Of a DNA stretch of 64,000 nt, positions 20,464 to 31,225 are shown in pieces. Position 1 is the stretch's first letter. Each line of letters begins with the position of its first letter. This DNA comes from Rhea pennata. Its lineage: Eukaryota; Chordata; Aves; Rheiformes; Rheidae. The stretch covers positions 2,356,001-2,420,000 of the forward strand of contig NW_026907680.1 in assembly GCF_028389875.1 (NCBI RefSeq). Direction: 5' to 3'. The translations under genes and the position numbers were made by a program. Under the pieces are notes generated by a model that searched no databases, had not been told where the DNA came from, and worked only from the letters and a program-made list of their open reading frames with translations.

Positions 20464-20823
20464 GATCTTTTTCCCCTCTCCCAGGTGCAGGTGAAGTTGG
20501 AAGTGCATGTGTTGGCCTCCACGCATCTACTGAAGGATCTGCAGCAAATGCAGATGTACCCCAGGACTCCACTTTCCAGGGCAATACAGAGGAATCGTGA
20601 TATTCTGAGCAGAAAGGATGTGGCTTGCACAAAAGACTATGCAAAGCTGGTGAAAAATATTTGCTTTACACAGCACGGTAATGGTTTCCCACTAAGTGGT
20701 CTGGCTGTGAGAAATCCTTGCTGCAGGCTGAACCTAAACTCCAAGGGGTTTCAAAAGTTGCCAGGCACACTGCACTTCCCTCTAACAAGCCTGCAGGGAT
20801 ATGGAGCTTGTCTGGCACCGTAA
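20464..20823 (+). other. Conserved open frame in duplicons Q, T and V, unassigned
   Basis: After a strong polypyrimidine tract and AG (up to 20484), a frame of about 110 codons stays open in all three copies: here, at 34287-33969 on the minus strand, and at 55567-55905 on the plus strand. It contains LSRKDV and LVKNICFTQHG blocks. The opposite strand also has a 54-62 codon frame (MDFTVPDK start) open in all three copies, so strand cannot be chosen from openness alone. I recognise no family. It may be an exon of an unknown bird gene or simply non-coding duplicon sequence. Confidence 0.3.
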
Positions 20824-21699
20824 AGTCCATGTCCCTTCTCGTGTGAGTAACCAACTGGCTAACCTTTCTTCTGCAGCTTGATGGAGCTGCCTAAGTATTT
20901 TGTATGGAAGCACACGTGTGGTCTTGCTCAAGTCAGGTGCTGCCTTTTAGCCACAGCAGTCCCTCTGCTCCTTTCCATTCTCGTCCTGCTACAGACATGT
21001 AGCGTTTTCAACGTTCTCTTAGCACTGAGCACATTGCTCTTGGATCTGTTCTGTGTCCCCTACTTCAGTCCTCATGCACTGGAAAACCCTGGAGTGAAGC
21101 CGAAAGCTTTCCGAGGGCTCAGCCGGCAGCGCTGGGCACTACAGATTGCTGCTTCTTCCGTGCGCCTCTGGAGGTGGCTGTAAAAGCACGGTCGAGTGAG
21201 AGGAGTGCCAAGACAACTACAGTGTGGTTTTGTTATACGAGTTTCACTACGCCACGTTGGTTTGGAGATACCTTAATGTTGCAGCTCTAGAGGCTTTCAG
21301 GCACTAGACTAACCACGCTGCCACTCCGGGGACACTTCCTCTGAGAAGTCCAGGGATGTTAAGATACAGGTGTGTCTGTCCCCGCCTCCTCATTCCTCAA
21401 TCCTTTCTAGAAGCTGGCCTGACAGATGAGCCAAGCTTTCAGTTACTGTGACTTGCTGGTCACGCCAGAGCTGTAGCCCTGCTGAAGGGCAGAGTAAAGG
21501 GTGTCTCAGTAACACGAGCTTCTCAGCGAGTTCTCTGCCGTCATCGAACACCTGCATTTGTCATCCCACAGCTGCACGCGTGCCCCTTGGAGGGCAGTGA
21601 GCCCAGGCTGCTGGGACAGGGGAAGTTCCTTCCAAGGGCTGCTGAGGAAGAGCGGTTGTACTGCGGGGAAGAAAGAGCTCGGAAATTCTCTTCTACCTA

Positions 21700-22250
21700 G
21701 GATTTCTCAGTCCCTGAGAGGCAGGAGCCGTCACCTGGCTTCAGCGGTGCTTGGGAGGTGACTTGCGCCTCATCAGCTCCTAGGCCAGCAGCAGGCACGT
21801 GGATTTCCTCCTGGTTCTGATGCCACTTCTCCCGAAGAACCACCAGCACCAGGCCCAGTGCCCCTTTGGGAGCTTCCGACGTCACTTCTGGTAGGCCAGG
21901 AGCAGGCCCACTGCTGCTGCTCCACTTCAGGAGGTCACTTCTGCCTCAGGACCTGACAGGTCAGTGGCAGGCCCAGGATGGCAGTGCTGACTGCGAGGCC
22001 ACTACTCCCTCAGGCCCGGAGAGACCAGTGGCAGGCAGAAGGCTTTGATGCTGAGTGTGAGGGCACTTGTGCCTTGCACCCGGGAGCGTTGCAGCAGGAA
22101 AATGGTGTCAGTGCTGACAGGGAGGTGATTCCAGCCACACCCACTTGGAAGCCAGAGGAGGAACCTTGCTGCTGCTTCTGCTAGTGAGCTCACTTGCGCC
22201 TCAAGACCTGAGAGGCCACCAGTGGCCACAAGGCTGCTGTTAGTGCCTGG
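21700..22250. repeat. Degenerate tandem repeat in Q
   Basis: A loose unit of about 90-110 bp recurs four to five times, with the pattern CACTT(C/G)TGCCTCAGGACCTG followed by a GGCAG/GGCCAC block. T and V keep only the last portion, so the array was contracted there or expanded in Q. Confidence 0.55.
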
Positions 22251-22429
22251 GAAGGAGCAACCAGCCTGGGGAGGCAGCAGGGGTGTTGGCAAGCTCAGTG
22301 CCGGAGGGGAGAGCAGCAGGTGTTGTGCAGCTGCCTCCAGGAGGGCTCCACGCTGTCTCCCATTGCTTCTTCATCAATGTCCTGATGAAGCAGGGACTTG
22401 GTGCATAACCAGGGAGGGGTGCTGATACC

Positions 22430-23115
22430 TGGCTGTGCTGGAGAGGAGCTTTTCAGAGAAGGACCTGGGGGTTGTGGTGGGCACCAAGCTGACCATGAAC
22501 CAGCAATGTGCTCTGGTGGCAAAGAGCAGCCATGGTATCCTGGGCTGCATCAGGAAGAGCATTGCCAGCAGGTGGAGGCAGGTGATCCTTCCCCTCTGCT
22601 CAGCACTGGTGAGGCCGCACTTGGAGAGCTTGGTCCACCAGCACAAGAGAAACATGGACCTACTGGAGTGAGTCCAATCACAAAGAAGACTAAGGGCCTG
22701 GAGCATCTCCTGTATGAGGAGAGACAGAGATAGCTGGGCCTGTTCAGTGTGTAAGGGGAGAAGGCTCAGGGCAATTTGAATGTACAGAAGTAGCTGATGG
22801 GGACATGGCATAAAGAAGACAGAGACAGATTCTTCTGTGACAGCCAGTGGCAGGATGGGAGGCAACAGGCACATGTAGAAATACAAGAAATTCCATTGAA
22901 ATATAAGAAAAGACTTTCTACTGCAAGAGCGATGGAAGACTGGACCAAGTTGCTCAGCAGGACTGTGAGTCTCCATCCTTGCTGCTGCTCAAAACCCAAC
23001 TGGACACAGTCTCAGTCAGCATGCTCCAGGTATACCTCCAGGTATAAAAGAAAAGAGGGTGGAGGCAGATGTTCTCCAGGGGTGCTTTCCAACTTCAGCA
23101 ATGCATTGATTCAGT
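22430..23115 (+). mobile_element. CR1 LINE, end of the reverse-transcriptase ORF plus 3' tail
   Basis: The translated frame 22435-22671 reads as the typical C-terminal CR1 ORF2 segment (KDLGVVVGTKL, QQCALVAK, ILGCIRKSI, LPLCSALVRPHLE), followed by the usual 3' untranslated end. The same insertion is at 32600-33310 kb in inverted orientation, so it predates the Q/T duplication. Confidence 0.92.
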
Positions 23116-23224
23116 GATTTGGTGATGCTGCCATTTGTGAAGTCACTTGTGAGCTGCCTAGAGGAACTTTGCTTCTCCATGGAAGAACTCCTCTGTATCA
23201 CAGAGCAGTCAGTGCCTCTGCAAA

Positions 23225-23856
23225 TTACTTCTCAAGGACTTCAACGAGGCGTGGGGGCTTTTTCTTCAGGGCCTCGTACAGGCGATCCTTGCACCAGGGA
23301 GTCCAGCTCAGCAACAGCCTGAACAGCTCACGCATCATTGTGTTATGTCTTCTCCGCCAGAATTCTTTGGTATTGCTCAAAGTCCAGAATGTCCCCGAGC
23401 AGGAGGTCCAGGACACCTTTCACTTCAACAACACGTTCAATCAGCTCCACTCGGTGCCTATCGACAAAGTGTTCCCCTGGGGAAGACAGAAGCAAAGGGT
23501 TAGTCATCTGTGGACACACTGGTGCTCCTTCAGCTGCTTCACAGGTCATGGAGCAGCAGCCACTTCACAGCGGGGTTTGCCTGAGCTAGCACAACCCAAG
23601 GAGGAAATGAACGGCACCACGGAGCACCCAGTCCTCTCTGCTATTAGTGGGTGATGGCACCGTCTAGCCGAAAGCCGAAAGCATTCTAGTGTGAATGTCT
23701 AATTCAAACTGGGGCTGTGCCGGGGCCAATGCTGTGTTTTAGAGTGGGTGTTTGAGCCCCAGCCCCTGGTTTTGAGGCGTTTCGCCCCCAAAAGTCTCAC
23801 CTGTCACTGCAACATTTGAGCAGATTCTTTGGGGATTTGTTCTCTGCCCCTAAAGC
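23225..23856 (-). pseudogene. CARD gene copy in Q, broken twice
   Basis: Two exons match the intact gene at 31853-32497 kb: 23801-23856 and 23225-23476. The first lacks one base relative to its partner, so its ATG is followed after three codons by TGA. In the CARD exon the stretch encoding the middle of the domain is two bases shorter: the upper frame ends at a TAA right after ILAEKT, and the rest (MMRELF to LVEVLEK, stop TAA at 23227-23225) continues in another frame. The original domain is an NLRP1/ASC-type CARD with HFVDRHRVEL, EQYQRILAE and CKDRLYEALK landmarks. Both lesions are visible directly. Conservation of the splice sites suggests recent loss. Confidence 0.88.
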
Positions 23857-24539
23857 CTGTGGGACAGCAAAACAGAAAAGAAATGAGAGGGGAAGCAATG
23901 GGAGGGAGCTCCAATCTTGCATGGTCAATGGGGCGCTGCAGAAGGGAAGGACAGAGCAGACACCTTTCCAAAGGAGGCTCCTTCCCTTAGGGGACTAGGA
24001 CTCCCAGGCCACCTCCCAGCCTTGCTGGTGACCCTCTCTCACGGCTGCTCCCATCCCCATCGAGCCAGTGCCATCAAGTGACAGCACAGCTAACCGCAGC
24101 CCTATCAGAGACCACCACCGCGTGGTGTGAACTGGCCATGGGAAATGCTGGAGCTACGGATGATGTTCCATGAGCACCTCTGACAGGGAGGAGACATCCC
24201 ATCACCTGGTTCAACCCATATGTCTTGCTGGGAACTCACTGCATTGGAGTTTTAAGCTAATTTCAGACAGTGTCATGGCAAAAACAGTCAATCGAGCTCA
24301 TCACCCTTGGTTTGTTCTGCAGCAACCACACACATGCCAACATGGCCGCCCCAATAACATGCCAACGACACGCACATGCTAACGACACAGCTGTCCCACA
24401 CACATGCCAATGAGACACACACACGCCAAGGATACGGCTGCCCCTTTCACAGGTAAAGACACGCACACGGCAGCCCCACGCACACGGCAGCCCCACGCAC
24501 ACCCATATGAAGGGCAATTGGGACCAGTGGGACAACATC

Positions 24540-24850
24540 CCCCCTGCACCCCCCCACCCCGGGGGCCCAGGCATCCAGACACCCCTCAGCCCCCCACCCT
24601 GGGGGGCATCCAAGCACCCCCCTGGGCCCCACCACCCCTGGGACCCAGCATCCAGACACCCCATTGCCTCCCCCCACACCAGGCGTCCAGGCCTCCCGAC
24701 ATCCTTCTGCCCCCCCACACGAGGGGTCCAGTCGTCTGGGCCCCTCCTTCCACGTGCCCAGGAAATCCCCATCCCTTCCCACGCCAGGGGCCCAGGCGTC
24801 CGAGCACCCCCCCTTCCCCCCGCCCCCCGTTACCCGAGCACCGGCTCGGA
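24540..24850 (-). repeat. GC-rich minisatellite next to Q CpG island
   Basis: Repeats of a unit of roughly 50-60 bp built around AGGCGTCC / GGGGCCCAGGCGTC (minus sense: GCCTGGGCCCCT followed by G-rich spacer). The inverted partner is at 30920-31225. Unit number and spacer length differ between the copies. A stretch of CACACG/CAGCCCCACG repeats follows at about 24.40-24.50 kb. Confidence 0.8.
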
Positions 24851-24985
24851 CGCCTGGGCCCCTCGCCGCGCCCCCTTCCCTCCCCCAGGCCCAGCGATGC
24901 CGCTGCCGCCCCGCGCCGGGAACTGCAATCCCAGCAGGCAGCGCGGCCGCCAAGCCCCGCCCCCTCCCTGGCGCCTCCTCGAGCC
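24840..24985 (-). promoter_or_regulatory. CpG island of the Q CARD copy
   Basis: CpG-dense block, the inverted equivalent of 30757-30905. In minus sense it ends in a donor-like GGTAACGG, matching CAGGTAACGG at the T copy. Probably the promoter and non-coding first exon of the CARD gene; here the downstream gene is broken. Confidence 0.5.
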
Positions 24986-24989
24986 CTGA

Positions 24990-25472
24990 CAGAGGGGACG
25001 AGAGAGACACGGAGCTGCTGGAGAGAGGGCGGCGTGGGGCTGCGAAGGGGGTCGGGGGCTGGAGCAGCTGCCCTCCAAGGAACGGCTGCGAGAGCTGGGG
25101 CTGTTTAGCCTGCGGAGGAGAAGCCTGAGGGGGATCTTATCAGTGTGTCTAAGTACCTGAAGGGAGGATGTCAAGGGGACGAGGCCAAACTCTTTTCAGT
25201 AGTGCCGTGCGACAGGACTAGAGGCAGCGGGCACAAACTGAACCAGCGGACGCTCCGCCTCAATATGAGGAGGAATTTCTTCACAGTGACAGTGACCGAG
25301 CACTGGGAGAGGTTACCCAGAGAGGTGGAGGAGTCTCCTTCCCTGGAGAGATTCAAGGCCTCTCTGGATGCAGTCCTGTCTACGATGGTCTAGGTGACCC
25401 TGCCTGAGCAGGGAGGTTGCACTAGATGATCTCCACAGGTCCCTTCCAACCTTCCTGATTCTGTGATTCTGC
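24990..25472 (+). mobile_element. CR1 LINE 3' end
   Basis: Contains the conserved block GAGGAATTTCTTCACAGTGACAG, AGCACTGGGAGAGGTTACCC, GGTGACCCTGCCTGAGCAGG, CCCTTCCAACCTT and CTGATTCTGTGATTCTG. It sits exactly between the CpG end of Q and fragment R. Confidence 0.93.
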
Positions 25473-25473
25473 T

Positions 25474-26215
25474 GAGCCTGCTCGCCTCAAGGCCAGCTCT
25501 GGGCTCTGCTGCTCTCCTTCCTACCTGCCCTCGGTCTCTGCAACTCCACTAGTTCCCGGGTGCTACAGCCCAGGTGGCCGTGGACTCTGCTGGCACCAAG
25601 CCTCCGGGGTGGCCGCTTCCCCTTCTGGCCCTGGGCACCCGCCTTCTTCCCCTCACACCCGCAAAAGCCCAGCACTCAAGGGCACCCAAGACACACACAA
25701 GAGCTGGCAGTTCCCTCCCACCACGCAGCCAGCACTGGGCCCCAGCAAGGGGGGCCTAGGCTCAAGCAATTCTTCCCCTCAGAGGCGTAAAGCAGCTTTT
25801 TCCTCCTCTCCCCACAGGCCCCCTGGCCCCAGGACATGCGTTGGCCATGGCAGGGCCCTCTCCACGCCTCTCCCCAGCACCAACAAGACGCAGCACACCC
25901 CTAGGCCACAGCCACCACAGCTGCAGCCAAAGAGCCACAGCACGACGACGGTGTAGAGCTGCCCTGGCAGCAGCCCCCAAGCCCTGACTCCTCAGCTCTT
26001 CTCTTCAGGCCTCTCCAAAGTTCCCATGCTGCAAACAGATGATCTCACTGCACACCCAGCCAAGAGCCACCCGACTTGGGGCAGTTGGTTTAATTCAGCA
26101 TCAGAGAACTTCCTGTGTGCTCGCATGGCTCACAAGCAGTGCTGCTGCTGCCGTTGCCACCGTTGTCAGGCAGTTGCGCCGTTGCCGGTCAGCGCCACTG
26201 CTGGAGAGGGCCACT
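25474..26215 (-). pseudogene. Fragment R: end of a CCDC81-like tail exon plus its 3' flank
   Basis: On the minus strand the last ~40 codons of a Ser-rich tail are followed by the family's ending (CEPCEHTGSSLMLN, stop TAA at 26092-26090; elsewhere CEPREHPGSSLKLN). The downstream flank then runs to 25474 and matches 10.32-10.93 kb. Nothing upstream of the tail remains: homology stops near 26215. It is a relic of a fourth family member or of a duplication breakpoint. Confidence 0.8.
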
Positions 26216-26580
26216 CTCCAGGCTCACAGCACTTGCTGCCCATTAAAGCTCCAGCGAGCAGAAGAGGTTTGGGTGCAGGTAGGTGGGTACCATGTCATGG
26301 TGAGCTAGTGGTAAATAGGTACCTTGCAAAGTCTTCCCCAAGACCTGGTCCCCTCCCACCTCTGCAACACTGAATATGGTGCAGTTCAAGTGTTGAAGAC
26401 AGAATTAAGAAACTATGACAGAGGGAGAAAGCAGCCAGACATGTGCCCTGGCAACAGAGTGAGAACCTAACACCTTTCCTCTCTGCTTTGATCCTGCCTT
26501 AACACAACAGCCGTGTGGCTGTATTCCAGCTTAGGCTGTCCCTTGTAGGATGACCTCGTAAGGCCACCGGACCAAGGAAG
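26216..26580. other. Unassigned sequence between R and S
   Basis: Single-copy within the window. No open exon with both splice signals and no recognisable repeat. The left edge of the S homology is close to 26.58 kb. Confidence 0.5.
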
Positions 26581-26961
26581 ACAGGCAGCAAACCATTGCC
26601 CATCCTGGAACAGAGTACCTGGGGCCACAGAGCAGTGGCTAATGTAGCTGGCAGCACAGTGCGTAATGCTGTGCCTCGGAGCCTATCCTGCCAGATGACC
26701 CTGCTGCTCGCCTTCCTGCATGGAGAGAAATTTTCACTGTGGTTGTTTCCAGAGCTCTCCTTCGGGCATGATCTGCAGCCCTGGGTGTTTTGTTAGGGGG
26801 TGATCCCCGTTCCTGTGGATGTGACCCCAGTCAGTGGGACCCATGTGCTTCTGCTACAGAACTGCCTTCTGTGGCAGAAGCAGGTGCCCAACTTGTCAGG
26901 CTGAAATGGGGACCCTACTCCCCCTGTGCTCATGCCACCTCCCCGTGGTGTGTATTTGCAG

Positions 26962-29900
26962 TCCATTCCTAGGCACCCCAGAGTGCTCTGCCCAGAAGGC
27001 AGTGCCAGGCGGGAGGAAGCCATCATCAGAAGGTGGAGCACCTACTGAGTGGCCTGGGAATGAAGTGGACGAGAATGCCAGAGCGGTAAGTGTCACTGTT
27101 GGAGGCCCTTCTTCTGCCGGTGTGCATCCTGCAAAAGCCTTGTGCTATGGGCGCTGGCTCACAAGAGCCCTTCCCATGGGTTCACTGAGCCCTGCCCGAC
27201 ATCGCCCAGTCCTGCCTTCAAAGGCGCCGGTGGTGAATGTAGTTTTGGAATGCACACGCTGTTGCACCTTGCTCTCCGTGAACACACCAGCAGAGCCTCT
27301 GGGGCCCTCCTGCTGGTGGCACTGGAAGTGCTGGGCCTTTCTGTGATAGAAAGTGAAGAGTTTCTGCTCAGCTCTGTCATAATTCAGATGCCTGGTTCAA
27401 AGAGAATGGGATGTTCAGCTTTTCTGGGCTTCCCTTCAGGGTAAAAGGGTGCTGACAGGAAGGCTCCCGGGAAGGCTCAGAGCAGAGGCTGGGGAAGAAC
27501 CTTCCCTTCTGCAAAATGGAGCTGCCATAGCCCCCCCTACCCCCTCCTGTCCTCCCTAGCAGGACTGCCCTGCACATTGCCCTAGAGTTTAGTGAGCTGC
27601 CTTCCCCTGTGCTTGCCTCCCTTGACTCCATGCTCTTCTGGATCAGCCTTTTGGCTCTTCCCTTGACAAAAGCCTGCCAGAACATTTAGCTCTTTGCCCA
27701 TATTCCCCTGCAGCTGCTCTTGTGTGGAATGGAGGGGCTGCTGTGAGCAAAAGCAATGGGTGTTTCTGCAGTTCTGAGAGGCAGCTTCTTCTCCGGAGCA
27801 TGGAAACATGGGCAGCCCTTGCCAGGAGCAAGAGCCTTTACTTGGCAGCATCTCACCTCTCTTTCTCACCTTTGCAGATGAAAATACGCAGGGATTCAAT
27901 CCCGACAGCCACTAAAGCAGCTTCGATTGTGTCCCTTGAACCTCTTCCAAGTATTTTTCCAACGTGAGTACTTTGCCTTCCTTCTTTCCCCCTGCCTCAC
28001 AAAGGCAGCAGCCTCTCCGCACAGGTTTGTTAGGGCTGCAGTGCCAGGGCTGGGGGAGGCTGCTCTGAAAGTGCTTTGGGAACAAGTCTTCCCAGCGGCT
28101 GGGTCCCTCTTATAGTTAGATTCCCGGGGGCCATATGCCCAGGTTGGCAAGCCGGCACAAACTCACTCACACACACACACACACAAACACTCTTTAGGAG
28201 CAAGCAGTTTATTAGTAGATACTTACGAACAGACCGACCCAATGGTAATCTCGAGGACCACCTCAATGCTTGTCCCAATCATCTGCATGATGAGAGAGCG
28301 AGAATCGGCAGGTACAATCTTTTCGGATGTCCCCGAGGAGGCAACGTGGTCCTCTGTTGTGTAGCAGCCTCTCTCTCCTTCAGAAAAACTCCGGTATTTA
28401 TGATTACTTGTGGTAGGCGGGAGTCCCGGCACCTGGGGCCAGCAAGTGCAGGGAGTCTAGCCCAACTCCACCCCGTTTGCATAACCAGGCTATGATACTG
28501 CGCACGTGTGCAGACTTATTTCGGGGGCCACATTTGGCTTTGGGGGTCGCTATTTCACTACTCTTCAGCTTCTGACCTTCATGTTGACTGCTTCTCATGG
28601 TGATTCTGTAGCTGGAAGCCACCGAATCTACATGTAACCAACCACTGTTCTTTCTCACAGATTCCCAAGACCTTGTCAGTTACTTATTTGTATCCCGCTT
28701 AACACAGCGGTATTGTTCAGGCACTGAAAAGTTACAACACTAGACTATTCCCACCAAGTATCAGGTAGTACAGATACAAAAAGTTACAACACGGACCATT
28801 CCCATCAAGTGTCAGGTAGCAGGGATAGTCGCAGTGACCTGCATGCATGCTCTGCCTACATGTGGGCTCTGAGGGTGGGGAGAGGGTTCTGCAGAACTCT
28901 GTGATGTCGTCCACCTGCTAAGGGCTTTGTGTGTAAATGCTTGATGCCTTTCTCCTTCTTTGATACTGGGTGCCCAGCAACAACCTATTGCCCACCCCTG
29001 AACACAGAGTCTTTGGGGCCACAGAGCAGTCTTGTGTAGTTGGCAGGACAGCAGGTAATGGTGTGTTTCAGAGCCTGTCCTGGCAGATGACCCTGCTGCT
29101 CTCCTCACTGCCTGGAGAGAGTCTCCCTTGGGCTCCTGGAGCTCTCCTTCAGGCATGACGTGCAGCCCCAGGTGTTTTGGTGGGAGGTGATGCTCTGATG
29201 TGGCCCCAGTCAGTGGAAGCCCTGTGCTTCTGCTGCAGAATTGCCTTCTGCTGCAGGAGCAGGTGTGAAGCTGGTGAGGGCCAGGTGGGGACCCTACTCT
29301 CCCTGTGCTCATATCACCTCTCCGCGGTGTGTATTTGCAGGCCGGTGCCAGTCACCTCAGAGTGCTCTGCACAGAGTGCAGCAGCAGCGGGCAGGAAGAA
29401 GGAACGGAGAGAAGCCCGAGCACTAGTGCATGTCCTCTGAGCGAGGACCGTCAGAGGTCTGGAGTGGTAAGTGCTCCTCATTGAGGCCCTTCATGTGCCA
29501 GCCTGCTCTCTGCCCAGGCCTTGTGCTATGGGTGCTGGCTGTACAAGAGCCCTGCTGGGCCCTGGAAGGCTTTGCGCAGGCCTTTGTTTTCAGAGATGCC
29601 AGCTGTGCTCTACTTCTGCAATGTATCTGCCTCTCCAGCGCTCTCTGTGAGCAACCCAACAAAGCCTCTGGGGCTCTCTGCTTGGTGGCTGTGGAACTGC
29701 AGGGCGTTTCCACGCTAGAAGATGGAGAGTTTCTCTTCAGCTGTGTGATGAGTAAGATCTTTGGTGTGAACAAGGAAGGGATGTTCAGCCTTGCTGGGCT
29801 TCCCTTCAGGGCAGAAGGGTGCTGACAGGAAGGCTCACAGGAAGAGTTAGGGAACAGGCCTTTCCCTTGCGGAAAAAGAGACCGGCTCTGGCCCCCACTG

Positions 29901-30606
29901 CATACCCCTGTCCTCCCTAGCAGGACGGCCTTGGCCTTTCTGCCGCAGGAGGGCACAGCCTGTTCCTTTCTGCCTCCTTCTCCAGGGGGAAGAAGAGCCA
30001 TGGGCGGAGACAGGGACAAGCAGGAGAAAGAGCAGCAGCAGTGGCAGTGTCAGCGGCAGACCCGGTGGCAACAGAAGACAGAGCAGCAGTGGCAGGGGCA
30101 GTGGCAGCATCAGTGGCAGCCACAGTGCCGGCAGCAGCCCCACTGGCAGTGGCAGTGGGAGCCCCAGTGGCAGACAGAGCGGCAGCCCCACCGGGAGCCC
30201 CAGTGGCACTGGGAAACCCACTGTCAGACAGAGCGACAGCCCCAGTGTCAGCAGCAGCCTCACTGGCAGTGGCAGTGGAAGCTCCAGCTGCAGGCACAGC
30301 GGCAGCTCCAGTGCCAGTGTCAGACAGAGCGGCAGCGGCAGTGGAAGCTCCAGTGGCGGGGACAGCAGCAGATCCACTGGCAGTGGCAGCAGCAGTGGAA
30401 GCCCCGGTGGCGGGCACAGCGGCAGCCCCAGGGGCAGGCGCAGTCGAAGACCACATGTCAGACAGAGGGGAAGCGGCAGTGGGAGCCCCGGGGGCAGCGG
30501 CGGTGGCCACAGCAGCAGCCACAACGGCGGCAGCGGCGGCAGCAGCAGCAGCAGCTCTGCTTGTGAGCCGCGCGAGCACCCAGGAAGTTCTTGTGTGCTG
30601 AATTAA
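26962..30606 (+). pseudogene. CCDC81-like copy S: 3' cassettes and 206-residue Ser/Gly tail
   Basis: Matches U from about 45.25 kb onward but lacks the HU exons. Exons: 26962-27085 (type B, 124 nt, nearly identical to U exon 10), 27878-27963 (type A, 86 nt), 29341-29466 (type B, 126 nt against 127 in U exon 12) and 29986-30606 (tail, stop TAA). The missing base in the third exon, between CACTAG and TGCATG, shifts the frame and gives TGA after VHVL. Counterparts of U exons 13-15 are absent. An LTR is inserted in the intron between 27963 and 29341. The tail itself is open, all Ser/Gly/Arg-rich, with the ending CEPREHPGSSCVLN. By itself this copy cannot encode a HU protein. Confidence 0.8.
28108..28830 (-). 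mobile_element. LTR (probably solo) inserted in copy S
   Basis: Homology to the equivalent intron of U (46.70 kb) is interrupted after GCTGGGTCCC and resumes at CAGTGACCTGCA. The ~720-bp insert has LTR features in minus sense: a polyadenylation signal AATAAA (plus TTTATT, 28208-28213) followed by a GT-rich downstream element. No internal retroviral sequence is attached. It differs from the LTR of the provirus at 56.46 kb. A short internal duplication (AAAAGTTACAACAC twice) lies at its right edge, so the exact boundaries are approximate. Confidence 0.65.
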
Positions 30607-30639
30607 ACCAGCTGCCCCAGGCCGGGTGGCTCTTGGCGG

Positions 30640-30915
30640 GGTGTGCGGCGCGCTCGCCCGCCTGCAGCGCGGCAGCTCTGGGGAGGCCTGAGGAGCGGAG
30701 CGGAGCAGCCGGGGCTCGGGGCCAGGAAGGCTCCTCCTCACAGCGGCTGCTCCCGCGAGGCGCCAGGGAGGGGGCGGGGCTCGGCGGCCGCGCTGCCTGC
30801 TGGGATTGCAGTTCCCGGCGCGGGGCGGCAGCGGCATCGCTGGGCCTGGGGGAGGGAAGGGGCGCGGCGAGGGGCCCAGGCGTCCGAGCCGGCGCTCAGG
30901 TAACGGGGGTGGGGG
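30640..30915 (+). promoter_or_regulatory. CpG island, probable promoter and 5' exon of the CARD gene
   Basis: CpG-dense block beginning 35 bp after the stop codon of copy S. It ends in a donor-like CAG/GTAACGG at 30899-30907. The Q copy keeps the donor (CGG/GTAACGG). The frame upstream of this donor does not match the phase of the 31853 acceptor with an ATG, so I infer a non-coding first exon. Exon 1 borders and the start site are inference. Confidence 0.5.
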
Positions 30916-30919
30916 GAGG

Positions 30920-31225
30920 GTGCTCGGACGCCTGGGCCCCTGACATGGGAAGGGATGGGGATTTCCTGGGCACGTGGAAGGAGGGGCCCAGACGCCTGGG
31001 CCCCTGGGGTAGGGGGAGGCAATGGGGTGTCCGGATGCCTGGGCCCTGGAGTCAGGGCGGGGCAGAGGGATGCCCGTACGCCTGGGCCGCTCGCGTAGTG
31101 GGCAGAAGAGAGGTGCCCGTACGCCTGGGCCCCTCGGGTAGAGGCGGGCAGGAGAGTGCCCAGATGCCTGGGCCCCTGGGGTGCAGGGGGGCAGAGGGGT
31201 GCCTGGACCCCTGGGGTGGGGGGGA
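30920..31225 (+). repeat. GC-rich minisatellite downstream of T CpG island
   Basis: Six to seven imperfect copies of a ~50-60-bp unit centred on GCCTGGGCCCCT followed by a G-rich spacer (GGGGTAG..., GGGCAGAG...). Inverted partner at 24540-24850. It would lie in the first intron of the CARD gene. Confidence 0.85.

Larger units (their letters stand above)
15789..24980 (-). repeat. Duplicon Q (inverted copy of T; partial third copy V)
   Basis: Landmarks pair with T on the opposite strand: 15.79 with 37.55 kb, 16.92 with 36.41, 17.38 with 35.95, 20.88 with 33.91, 22.40 with 33.31 and 24.17 with 31.54 kb. The section 16.8-22.27 kb also pairs with V at 52.96-56.46 kb. Q carries private material: about 17.93-19.86 kb (including a CR1) and about 21.09-22.03 kb are missing from T and V. 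Several short frames are open in all copies (see 20464-20823), but no protein family was recognised in them. CARD-gene remains are annotated separately. Confidence 0.85.

Noticed and set aside
22374..22976. 200-codon minus-strand ORF with hydrophobic stretches
   Set aside because: Antisense of a CR1 reverse-transcriptase end, whose sense-strand protein blocks are clear.
24404..25108. Pro-rich plus-strand ORF of 234 codons
   Set aside because: Reads through the minisatellite and CpG island of Q; repeats give the proline pattern.
30643..30903. Coding first exon for the CARD gene in the CpG island
   Set aside because: Its frame reaches the donor in a phase that does not fit the 31853 acceptor, and the product is low-complexity. 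A non-coding exon 1 with the ATG in exon 2 is simpler.
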